Source: Penelope pileata (taxonomy: Eukaryota > Chordata > Aves > Galliformes > Cracidae). Taken from it: a DNA stretch of 64,000 nt. The stretch covers positions 63,785 to 127,784 of the forward strand of contig WBMW01005913.1 of NCBI GenBank assembly GCA_013396635.1, in the 5' to 3' direction. Positions 38,933 to 50,158 of this stretch are shown here, piece by piece; position 1 is the stretch's first letter; each line of letters begins with the position of its first letter. The translations under genes were made by a program, and so were the position numbers. Below the pieces are notes generated by a model. It had not been told where the DNA came from. It searched no databases and saw only the letters and a list, made by a program, of their open reading frames with translations.

Positions 38933-41172
38933 AAAGAGACCACATTCCTTCAGAGGAATCATTATCACCTGCTAAATGTCCAAATAACCTTTATATTTTG
39001 TTTATTGTTTTCTGAAACATTTTGTATGAAGAGAGCTCCTGAGCTAAATGTGCATCTTGTGTACGGTCCTTTTGACCTCCTGTGAATCTAGCAATTTTCC
39101 TATTTTGGAACACGATTAGGCCCCCAAAATGGACTGACTGTTCAGGTTGCCTGAAAGACGGCAAGAAAAGAAAGACTAGCCAATCTACTTGTCTATTTGC
39201 CTAAAATTTTTACATCAAAAAAAGCTTGGAACAGTTTCTGAGCTGGCAACTTCTTGAAGAGAACATGAGAACTCAAGAACCTGATACTAACAATTTTGTG
39301 AAAAGGCATTACTTGATAGTACTGATAGTTTCCTTGTAGCACCCAGAAAATTGCATTTGACTGTTTTTATTTGGTAAGAACCAACAGCGCACTTCCTGCT
39401 GTTTGAGAGGCAGACGAAAATTCAGGGCCTCCTACCAGGAGCCTGTTTCTCATTTCTGAAAAGCTAACTATGCTTTAATTGTGGTTTAGAAGTTAATGTT
39501 ACTTCAGAACGATCTTCTTAATTCCCATAACTCCCATTCAGCAGATGTGGAAAATTTCTATACTATATTGTCCGTGACTCTCTTTGTTACCATCTGCTAA
39601 ATGTCCAAAATCTCCTTTAGCTCGCTACTAATTTCAAGTTCCTTTTTCCTTTCTTTTCTTTTAGTTGTTTTTTTTTTTGAGAGAGAGGGGGGAACCATAA
39701 CAGCAAACAACCCGTCTGTATAGCTACTGGTCAGTTCGCCCTGCTGTTTAATAAAGAACTCCTTTCAGAGATGCAAGCCAATGCTTCTGTTTAGGTCAGC
39801 CAAGAGGAATTGTAATTTCTTGGGTACATCTTATACCCTTCTCTTCTTTCCAAGGGAGAACAGTTTTCACCAGGCAAGCTGATACTCTGCTGGGCAAGAA
39901 AAACTTGTGGTCTTTGAAAAATGCGAGCTATCTTCAGTAAAAGCCTCTTCTTGTGCAACTGTTTCTTCTCTATTAGCCAACTGTACATTTGTAGTACTAA
40001 AGTGTTCAAAGAAATCGTATTTAAAAGTATTATGAAAACACTAATTTTCTAAAAATTGTAAATTCAATGTAAATTTTGCCCACCCTTCATTGCTTTTTCT
40101 AATAGCTATGCACAGCATAGTTAGTAATTGGACTGTTTTTGTCCCCCCTGTACATTTTTTTTAAAGTATTTAGTTAAAATGATAGACTTGAAACTGGTTA
40201 GTAATAATGATGTAAGTATTATAACAATCAATTTTTAACAAAAAATTTAGCTTACTAAACAACGAATAGACAATTCTACAGGTAATAAGTACATTTAGCA
40301 AAGTCCGATAGGGAAGAGTTAAATGGGAACACTTTGTTGTGCTGAGTGAGCTGGAGCAGATGTGCATCGCACTCCTTTCCTCTCCAACAAGTGCTACTGT
40401 ACAACACTGTGACGTGTTTACAGGCACAGTTCTCTCTTTTCTGTGCTGAGAAGAAAGCTGAACAAAGTCTGCCACTACTTAGTTAAATCTGTAATAGTGT
40501 GACTGACTGTCAAATCTCAGGAAATTATGTGGAGCTAGTTTTGTACTTAAAAATAGGACTGATGAGTGTGGGAGAAGCGCTCATTCAGAAATCTTGACTT
40601 TTTACTCTTTGCCAAACAGTCCCACTCTCAGGCAGATTTTGCAAAAAGCTCACCATATGGGAAGAGGAGAGCTTGGGAAAACCTGACCGTGAGTCAATTT
40701 CATAATGTCATCCTCTGGGACGGTCAGCAGTGTGATTAAGTTGCATAACTAATTGGATAATTTATTCTACGGTCCTAATGTGTTTGTTCTTTCTGCATAT
40801 AATAATTCGAGTTGGTGCCGAGGTCCATTCAATCAAAAGGTTACTTTCCAAGCTCTTTCGAGTGTGTTTGGAGACCCTGCAGATGCATGAAGCAAAGCTT
40901 CCCTACAGACCCATGCGAACCCCAAACCTTTGCCCTCTCCTGCACTGAACTGATAACTTGTCTCTGCCCTTCTTTGGGTGAATCAGACCACAGTGCATCA
41001 TGGAGCTTGTACGTCCGTATGGTGCTGCTCCAGACAGAGTCACTGTCATGCAGGGAGGACTTTGTGCTGTGGGAATGTTTGCAGAGGCTGAGGTCTGGGT
41101 GCAGTGGAAGCCTATATGGCAATCACTACTTGGAATGGCAAAAGAGATTTCTGAGGCCAGCTGTGGATATGG

Positions 41173-41210
41173 GTAATTGAATCACAGAATTCTGTGATTC
41201 TGTGTAATTG
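41173..41210 (+). mobile_element. Possible CR1 tail-only micro-insertion with target duplication
   Basis: The words AATCACAGAA, TTCTGTGATT and TCTGTG form a short cluster equal to the ATTCTGTGA tail units of CR1, in head-to-head arrangement. The cluster is flanked on each side by the same 7 bases, GTAATTG (41173-41179 and 41204-41210). The central 22 bases, 41179-41200, are a perfect palindrome centred on GAATTC. A severely 5'-truncated CR1 insertion would explain the tail units, but one with an inverted copy is odd. The seven-base match alone could be chance. Confidence 0.4.
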
Positions 41211-43888
41211 GGACACTTTGCAGTGCCATGCAGGAGAGTCCATTTCAGTGACTGCTTGCTCGTATTTTAAACAAATGAGATTTTAGCAAACTAGACTCTT
41301 GCCATGTTTCAATTTGAGTCTCTACACATACTTAGTATAAAATTATATTAAAAATAATATGAAAGATTGTGCTAAAAAGAAAGTGAAGGAAAATCAGAGA
41401 CATTACTAGATGGAGAAATGCAGTTCATAGCCTCTCAGACAAGATGGTTGGATCTGACTCATTCCACTTGGCTTACAAATTTGAATTTTCAGGTTTCATT
41501 TGAATTCCAGAACTTTTTTAATGCTTCAGAACCAATCTGGAAATCTTGGAAGGGGAAGCTTTGTTCTGAATGTTTAATGTGTTTCATGATGAAAAAATCC
41601 CAATTTTTGTAGTAATATTTTAATGCTTCTGCAGAGACACTTATGGTAATTAAAGCAAGAAGCAGCAAATGCTAAATATAGACCTAAGTGAAATGGTTGG
41701 TAGTCTTGGTTTACAGAGCTCAGTTTTCTTATCTCTGTGCAAGAGACTATTTTACTTAAATTGAAATACAGAAACTCAAGGATAAATAACATTTGTTATA
41801 GTGTTATAGGAAATACTGTTTGATTAAGTTCTCCTTTTAGAGTTCGCTACACGCTTTCAGGGCTTTAGATCTTTGCAGTTATTTTAGAGGTCCATTATAT
41901 TCAGCTTTCAGAAGTGATGATCTTCAAACACAGAAGTGAAAGACAAGTAATATTTACATGCCTTTAAAGATACTTTTTTTTTTTTTACAAATGTCTGTTT
42001 CCTTTTCATTTCTTTCTCATTTATTCATACTACTTTTTAACTGTGCTAAGTAAAGATCCTGACGCAGTGACTGCTGGGACTGCACTCCAGCAGGGTCATG
42101 GAAGGATCACGTAATGTGAGGTCGGCGGTGTCCTCCAGCAAGAGCTTCCTTGAAGGAATTGACTCACCAGAGCACCAACTGGAGCAGTCTGCAGATGACA
42201 GCCTCGTGTCTGGCTGTCTCTTGTGCTTTCTTAATGTGTTGCTATCCATTTCATCTTCCTGCACTGATTGTTATGTCCTGTTTCAGTACATTTTTTGTTC
42301 TTTATACTTTTCACATGGGAGCATATACATAATACTGTTTTGCAAGGACGTCCAATTTTGAACTCTTAGGCTATTTATCTCTTCAGTTAATCCGTTTAAT
42401 TTGGGTGGTTCAAGCTACTTACCTTGTGGAGAGATGACAATTAGTGACCCTTCAGAAGCGAGCGTGATGTTCCCATGTTCTGAAGGCTGACCCAGAATAG
42501 TAAAGTTGAAAACTAAATGGTCAAAGTATAGGGTATATCTTACAGTAATGTCCTGTATTAGCCAAAAAATTGAAATTATGATTCTTCAATTTAATTTAAC
42601 TGATGTAACCAGGCATCCTTATTTGAGACATGAGAATGGTAAACAGGGGCATTGACTTATGTGCAATTCTTAAATCTCAGGATTCCTAAATTAGTGGGAC
42701 AGTCTGCAACAGTTAAAGTAATGACACTTAAAATGTTATAAATCTTTTGTATACATATATATACTTTTAAAGTAACATGCTCATTTACAAGCTCAATTTC
42801 TTGTTTTCTCTGTGACCAAAGATCAGGTTGCATGTTTACTAGATCGCTTCCCATATCAGTTTAGTCACCCAAACAATGTGTCATAGGTAGAATGCTGGAG
42901 AAAATGCTTACAGCCAAGTCAGAGCCTCAAAGTTACTTTTCATAAACAATCTTGTCTGTGTAAATTTTAATCCAAGAGCAAAACAGTCTAAGGGTGCTGC
43001 CACGGATTCACACGTATAGCATACAATAACTCTGAGGTCCTGTGAAACACGTGTGATGGGCGTTGTGGCCAGTACAAACTAGCTGAGTCCACTTTTTCAT
43101 TTAGGTAATTTTCTTCCTTTTTTTGGTGAACTAGATTTGCCTAAAAGTATAGGCTAACCTGTATGTTTGTCAGTTTAATGTCAGAATGCTATTAAACTAG
43201 CGACTGATACAAAGCTCAATACAGAAGGAAATTGTGCCAGGGAAACCAGAGGCTGCTGTGCAGGGCTGCCCGCTCTCCGCACCAGGACGTTCCCGCAGTC
43301 CCACGGTGGCTGCTGGCCTCTGTGTACTGTACAAGGAGTGGGCTGCTTCTGAGATGTCTGCAAGTGCCGTGCTGTGTGGGCTTAAAAATGTCCCTTTAAA
43401 CTGGCTTTTATTCTACCGGCGTAGAATACCCAGTCATTTCAGGCATGAACTTCTCACTGCTGAGGGAAAATGAAATATTATAGTACAGACAAACTCCTAG
43501 AGTATATAGCACCAAATTATTGTACAATCAGCATAGCAATTACTGTAGAATCAGCGTCAATGTAGAAAAAAATGCGACTGTGAGGGGCTTCACAAAGTGC
43601 ATTATATTTATAGTAAAAGCAAGAAATAGATTTTTCCATCCAACCATTACGTAGGGGCATATGACAGCACAGAGCTGACTAAACCGAGCACTGGCACAGT
43701 GCTTTCACTTTACTGAAATTTCATCCCTTTGCAGTAATACTGGGTTTGGCTCAAACACAAGTGACCAGAGAATTTCTTGACTGGTAATGTTCATAGGCTG
43801 TGTCTCTGACTTGGAGTAAACAAACTCCATATTTCAGGCTATAAGCAGACGGTGATGGGCATTTGGAAGAAATTTCCATTTGTAAACA

Positions 43889-43933
43889 TTCATATAATGA
43901 ATATAATTCAGGTGTTCATACAATGAATATAAT
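43889..43933. repeat. 26-base tandem duplication
   Basis: The 19-base words TTCATATAATGAATATAAT (43889-43907) and TTCATACAATGAATATAAT (43915-43933) differ at one base and start 26 bases apart. This is a local duplication of AT-rich sequence. Confidence 0.8.
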
Positions 43934-46900
43934 ACCCAGCACTGCTGGTTGGTTGTGCTCTGGTATGTTCGGCCGTCCTTAGAATCGCTGTAGTTTTCAG
44001 TTCTGTGTTTCTCAACAGCTACAGAATTCAGTGGAGGTGTCTGTTGAAAAACAGGAAACGCCCTGCATGCTCTGATCCTTTGTTTCAGTGACTGAATACG
44101 AGGGGCGTGCTTTTTGATGGGCCTTTAGAGCTAGGTAGGGTTTAGATCAAGCTAAATGCTGTTTTGTGCTTCTAACATGGCAGCTAATTCACATGTGCGG
44201 AGGAGTTTAATCTACATGAAGCAGTTTTAAAAATCTGCAAATCACGGTATAGCGATATTGTCCACTGCTTTATCCTTCTGCGCTCACTTATCTACGAATA
44301 GCAGAAGGTAAACAGGACTGTCTTGAAGTAAAAGGTCAACTGTAAAAACTCAAACATTGCCAGCAGCAGTTGGATTGAAAACTTGGCCTGCAGCACTGCT
44401 GAAGCTTCTTACGTTTTAGCATAAGTGTTTAGTACTTTGACAACTCCAAACAAGAAGCATTTTGGTATAGCCATTTTGAAACTGAATTGTGCCTTCTTAG
44501 TCTGGTGATCTCATGGCTTCATTTTCTTCATTTTACTCGTCGTTCTCTCTGAAGAATACCAGAGCACAAAATTATCATTACACCAAGAGATCTCAAGCCA
44601 CTCTCTCAATAGGATTTACAGACTGTTATTTCTTTTTACCTTAGATTCACTGGAAAAAAAAAGGATGGATGGTCCTAAAATCAGGCAGTCTGTTCATAGG
44701 AAGGGAAAGTGAGTAGGGTGGGTTCAAGAACAAGAGAACTGTAGAGACTGTAAAAAATGCCGTGCAACTGGAGTACCAGAAACTTTTTTTTTTTTTAAAA
44801 CAAGAATAAAGGTATTTTGTCTAAGTGTTACATCCTGAAAGGAGTTGTAAAAGTTAGTGAGTCCAACCTGAACTAGAGGAGGAGGCTGGCTATGGGCAGT
44901 CTGCTGTGCAATGTGCCAGCAGCCAACCCTGGGAGCTGCCTGATGTCTGCAAGTTTTTAAATATTCTCTCCATCCCCTCCCAGGTCACTTATTTTTCTCC
45001 TTCTTGCCCTTTTGGGAGGAGGCAATGGATATGAGGGAAGGTGGAATGGCATAACTAAATAAAATTCCCCTTGAGAAAAACACATCTGGGAAACTCCTGG
45101 TTGTTTTGACAAGTTACTGGTTAGATGCCACTGGACTCCACACTCAAGATGTGTTGTTCTTGTGGTATCAGAGTTAGATTAGTGGGGATCCCATTAGTGT
45201 GGGATTAGTATTATAAATCTTTTCAACTTACTTTTAAATTGTATGACCAAAAAAAAAAAAGTTTGTCCTGCCCACCAGTAATGAACCATGTAAAATCCAC
45301 GACTCCCAAGAGTTTTCTAGCAACGACATAAACTAAAACATTTTCAGGCTGAGATTCTCAGGTGAAATTCTGGTTCTGAAACCCATAACATAAAGAAGAA
45401 TCTGAAATTTCAGGAGGCTTGTAATAAAACTATAGCTATGGTAACAATAAGCTTCTTGGCTTTATTCTCTGTTGTGGTTTCAGCTGTTACTGAAAGAGCA
45501 GGGCAGGGCAGGTTCAAATCCATATCAGTTTGTGCTCCTTTGTGAAAGACATGCTTTCTAATTTCCTTGTAGAAAAAGGCAAAAATAAAAGCATCGCATG
45601 CACCATGCTGACATGGAGTATTGTTAATGCTATACAGTGCATGCAATGTACTTTTAGTGGAACATTTCAGTCCTTTATAGACCAACGTGCCCCTACCAGC
45701 AGGGTGCAGTTTGCGAGGTAAGCTAAGCTGTTGGTAGCTACAGTCCCACCCGATGCAGTGCAACATCTTGCTTTTTAACACACACAGCTGTTATTGGCAA
45801 AGCAGGAGAAATCATTGTATGGCTTCTTAAAGGTTGCTGAGATTTTGCTAGGACACAGTGTTCAACTTCAGAAGTTGTGGGCGGAGCAAAATGCTTTCTG
45901 TGCTTAGTGAAAAGATTCGGTAGCTGAAAATCTGTGAGTTTGATTTCCAAGTCATTTAGAAGAGGTGATTGCAGAGGTGCTGCTGTCGCTTTTTGATAGA
46001 ATGCATACATGGCTTGATGCCTTAATTAGATAGCAGAAATAGTCTGCATTGTTTGAACAATGTTTAGCTATTTAGCGTTAGGGTTTTTTTTTTTAATAAT
46101 CTTTTAATTCTCTTAAATGTGAAAGCAAGTGCGCAGAATAAATATTGAACACATTTCCGTTTTCAATCAAAGAAAAAAGGCTGCTTTCAGAGGTTACGTT
46201 CCAGCTTAATTCCATTTAGGGTATTATATTTTTACTCAGGAAAAAAATATGATTTCTGAACCCAGAGATAGATCACAAATCCTTGGGGTAAGACGTGCTA
46301 CAATTGGCATCAATGGGACAGCATCTGCTTAGTACCAAGCACTTAAGCTATTACTTTCTATTGTTATTTTTCTTTGTTGATTCTGCCAAGAGGGTGGAGT
46401 TTGTGTCATGAGGGAAGAGGTGGGGAAAAGGCTCTGCAGACAATAGGAACTCGAGTCCATTCATCGTCTGGAGCATCACATTTCACAGTAATCATACGGG
46501 CTGTTTCCACTTAGCATGGATTTACTTGTAAGGTACCACGCTGCTGCTTTCTGTGAATACCCTGAACTTCGCACCCCTCTGCAGTGGGGCAGTATAGGAA
46601 CAGGGACTGCCATACCCCTAAATGTTACCAACCCCAGGGATTTAAAAGTGGATAAGCCAGTGCAAGTGGTCTCAGTGTAGGCAGACACCGTGAAGTGCAG
46701 AGGCACAAATGAAGTGGATGAGCAGCACCCGTCTGCTCCGCCTGGCTGTGCCTCATAGATGGGAGAACACAAACTCATCATGAGGACGGGCCTGGGGCAT
46801 CCTCAGGGCCCACAGGGTGAGATCCATGTGGAGGAATGCTTGCCTCGGCAGCAATAAACAGCACAACTCATCTTTGCAGGAGGTCCATTCCGGATAGCAC

Positions 46901-49039
46901 AGCTTTTTAAAAAGGTTTTTGAGAATCTAAAACAAGTACTGTTCCCTGCCTAGAACTGTGCACACAGGCAGACTGCAGACGCAAAACATTTCTGCAAAGT
47001 GCATAAAGCACTAGCAAGCTAAATGTATTAACAGAGTGAAGCTACTGACTTTGATTTGGCCCAGTTTCCAGGCAGAGCCACAGAGGTTATTCACTTTAAA
47101 GCTCACATTCAGTTACAACAAAAATAACCTAAGATCCAATCAAAACAACGAACGTGTCTCAGGCTCAGTTATCTAACTGCCTAGATTTAAGTACATTTTT
47201 TTTCTTTTTGCTGAGAGCACTGTAGAAGCACGGATGGACGGGCTCAGACACCTTGGAAGACATGAAGCTGCTGAGTCAACCTCCCCTGCAAGCAGCCTGG
47301 CGGAAGTGATTCAGCCAGACAAACCCGTTGTGTGCTGATCTCCTTTTATTTGCTTTTTCCCTCTGCAGTATTATTCATGAGCAGATGAGATAGATAGGAA
47401 ACTGTAAAGCTTCCATGAAGGGCAATGCCAAGAATCACAACAACGCTGCAATGACATACTAGGAGATGAAAGGATGATTATCACAGGGTTTCCAGGCACA
47501 CAGCTTTCTGGTGGCATCGTATGCTGTTGGATTCTGGAAGCTGCATCATAGGACAGCATCACAAACAGCGGAGTTCTGCACCAACAGGGGAATTTTTCTC
47601 CTCACCTGATGCTGGATGCCTTCCCCTTCTTGGTATTCGGCTTCCTCACAGGTCACTGTGTTCCCCTGTGAATACGCTAACTGCACACACTTACCCAGAG
47701 CTTAGCAAACCCAGCAAAGCAGCACGCAACAAACGTTACAAGCAGACGAGTTCTTCAGAGAGATCTTGAACCAGGCTGTTCACGTTTCTTGGTCCTGAGT
47801 GCTTTACAACATACAGCAGCTTTTACTCTCTCTTCCTACGTTCATGTTTACCTGCCTTGTTCTTGTCAATGTTCAGAAGCATCAGAGCTGGCTTGTGGGC
47901 TGAAGGGGGCTGCCTGTTTTCAGGGTGATGTCACCGATAATTCACCCTCTCACATCGGTCCTGGTGGCATCTTGAAAGTGCTTTCCCCGTTCTGTCATTC
48001 ACAGGGCCTCCAGAAACCTTCTGAAGGTTCTGACGGGATCTTCTGGAGCATCACTTGTGGGTTTATTGTTTTTAATTCAGTATTTACTTTTTGAATTCTG
48101 TGTTTATACAGCTCTACCTACATGCTCAGTGACACGCTCCCTAGGTAGAATGAGCTGGTGAGGAATGCACATCACCACATCTTCCGTGGGTACATAAGCA
48201 CCATATGCAGATTAAAGAAAAACACAGCACAGAAGCATTTCTACATGCTCTATTTCTGAGGCCTCTCTTTTACTGAGTACATTATGAATACATTGCTAGG
48301 CATAAATAAAATATGACTTGTGCCAAAAGCTAACATATAATTTCCCAAAGAGATAAACCCTATTCTGTGGTAAACAGCTACTATTAAAAATGCATTGGGT
48401 CAGCAGGAAGTATAGGACCATAGATTTTATTTATCGACTGTGGATGTTTCCACATGAGCTGCTCCTATTTCACCTCACTCCTCAGCCCCGTCGCATCCAT
48501 CGTGCTATGCAATACCTCTAAATTTTTCTTATTTGGTAGTGGTGGGATTTGTAATGTTGGGATGGTTACAGCAGGGGTGGCAGCCATCTCAGTGTTTTCT
48601 CGTTCACTTTACGATCTGTTGGACAGTGTGGACTGCTGACAGGATCAGAAGGCGTTTGCAACGGGGACCGCTGGGCTCCAGTTGCAGAGTGACAGCAGCA
48701 ACGTGAGTGCTGCTGTGCAGAGCTCTCCCTCCAAGTGCTGGGAGCAGACTCAGAGCAGCTCAGGCTGGGAGCCTTTAGCTGTTCCTGACTTATTGCTGAC
48801 AGGAGCATTCTGTTTCCAGTCCTGTGGCCTGAACTGGATTGTGATACTTAGAACTGACCGCTCAAGTCAAAGCTGTGATTTTTCTTTCTTTGCAGTTTTT
48901 TCTTAAGAAGATGTGGAAGTAGAGGAAAATTGTGACTTTACAATAAACTCTAGTAAGTGGGAACGTATGGGCCTTGGGTACTTTAAAAGGTGTAACTTTG
49001 GAGGAAAGCATTTCACCTTTCTTTGCTGGTGACCTTGGT

Positions 49040-50130
49040 GCCAAACTCATTTCCATCACCACAGAACACGGCTGAACGGGTAACGCAGAGCTGGCTGCCT
49101 CGCAGACCCCTCTGCAGGAGGACGGCACAGCGGTGCCTGGGCTGTGACCCTGTGCTTTATTCTGCTGCCCCCCTCTTCCTGCACCACCGCTGCTTCCCTT
49201 CTCCCCTCTGCTTCCACATCACACGTAGGTGCCCCGGCTGACGGCTCTGCGTTTCCCTGCCTGCGCCCCAGCTGAGCTGGGTGAGAACGGTACCGCGGGC
49301 CGTGCACACACAGGGCACACTAAGGAACGTCCCACCCCGAGGCCAACGGGAGCGCCCAGCTCCGCACCGCCTCGGCGACCCCGCAGGGCCTGGGCCCGGT
49401 CTTGGCCTNNNNNNNNNNNNNNNNNNNNNNNNNNNNNNNNNNNNNNNNNNNNNNNNNNNNNNNNNNNNNNNNNNNNNNNNNNNNNNNNNNNNNNNNNNNN
49501 NNNNNNNNNNNNNNNNNNNNNNNNNNNNNNNNNNNNNNNNNNNNNNNNNNNNNNNNNNNNNNNNNNNNNNNNNNNNNNNNNNNNNNNNNNNNNNNNNNNN
49601 NNNNNNNNNNNNNNNNNNNNNNNNNNNNNNNNNNNNNNNNNNNNNNNNNNNNNNNNNNNNNNNNNNNNNNNNNNNNNNNNNNNNNNNNNNNNNNNNNNNN
49701 NNNNNNNNNNNNNNNNNNNNNNNNNNNNNNNNNNNNNNNNNNNNNNNNNNNNNNNNNNNNNNNNNNNNNNNNNNNNNNNNNNNNNNNNNNNNNNNNNNNN
49801 NNNNNNNNNNNNNNNNNTTTTCCTCTTGTTAGTGTACCCTCGGCCCCAGGCTCTAAGCAGCAGCCTCGTTTCGCTTCGTGCTTTTTGTCTTTAATTATTT
49901 AGACTGCAACCAATTCCGGCTGTCGAGGAGATGGTTCCAGTCCTGTTTGCTTGTATCGTTTTGCTCTCGTTTCTGGACTTCCACCCAGAGCCTGGCTCCT
50001 GTGGCTGGCGGGGGGCTGAGCTCCGTGCTGGGCATGGAGCTCCTGCGGGGACGGCAGCCCCAGGGCCCCGAGCCCGGCTGTCAGGGCTGGCACCTCTCCC
50101 TGGGAGAGCAAAAGAGGGGAGCGCATCCCA
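49040..50130 (+). promoter_or_regulatory. CpG island, likely promoter, interrupted by an assembly gap
   Basis: In the 180 bases before the gap (49229-49408) I counted 18 CpG dinucleotides, about one per ten bases, whereas most of the window shows very few. CpG stays frequent after the gap up to about 50130. In birds and mammals unmethylated CpG islands mark the promoters of most widely expressed genes. No TATA box is visible in the sequenced parts. The start site and first exon may lie inside the gap. The plus strand is assigned because a good splice donor follows on that strand and because the sequence to the right is rich in G and T on the plus strand. A divergent promoter serving the left side as well is possible. 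Confidence 0.7.
49409..49817. other. Assembly gap (409 N)
   Basis: The run contains 409 undetermined bases inside a CpG island. GC-rich first exons are often missing from bird assemblies. Open frames reported across it are artefacts of the N bases. Confidence 1.
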
Positions 50131-50158
50131 GAGCGACATAACCATTGCTTTTGCATAG
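49818..50158 (+). other. Candidate first exon or 5' untranslated exon ending at a splice donor
   Basis: The sequence after the gap ends in a good splice donor, TAG|GTAAGC, with GT at 50159-50160. A short frame opening at ATG 49931 (75 residues) ends with the stop TAG directly at the donor, and a second frame runs from 49878 to 50141. Neither resembles a known protein. If this segment is transcribed, it would most simply be 5' untranslated sequence, or the end of a first exon whose start is hidden in the gap. The exact 5' boundary cannot be seen. Confidence 0.3.

Larger units (their letters stand above)
32331..49039. other. Gene-poor non-coding block upstream of the CpG island
   Basis: No gene could be supported here. 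The stretch contains a short TC microsatellite, a pyrimidine tract at 38719-38932, the 38-base CR1-tail-like insertion at 41173-41210, and a 26-base tandem duplication at 43889-43933. A minus-strand open frame at 32454-32972 (172 residues) is long for such AT-rich DNA but shows no domain I know. If transcription starts at the CpG island and runs right, this block is the upstream intergenic region. Confidence 0.45.

Noticed and set aside
38488..38934. Plus-strand open frame of 148 residues
   Set aside because: Its second half is the translation of the polypyrimidine tract (phenylalanine and leucine runs), not a gene.
49229..49902. Open frames of 166 to 221 residues across the gap
   Set aside because: Most of their length is undetermined bases, so the absence of stops is an artefact.
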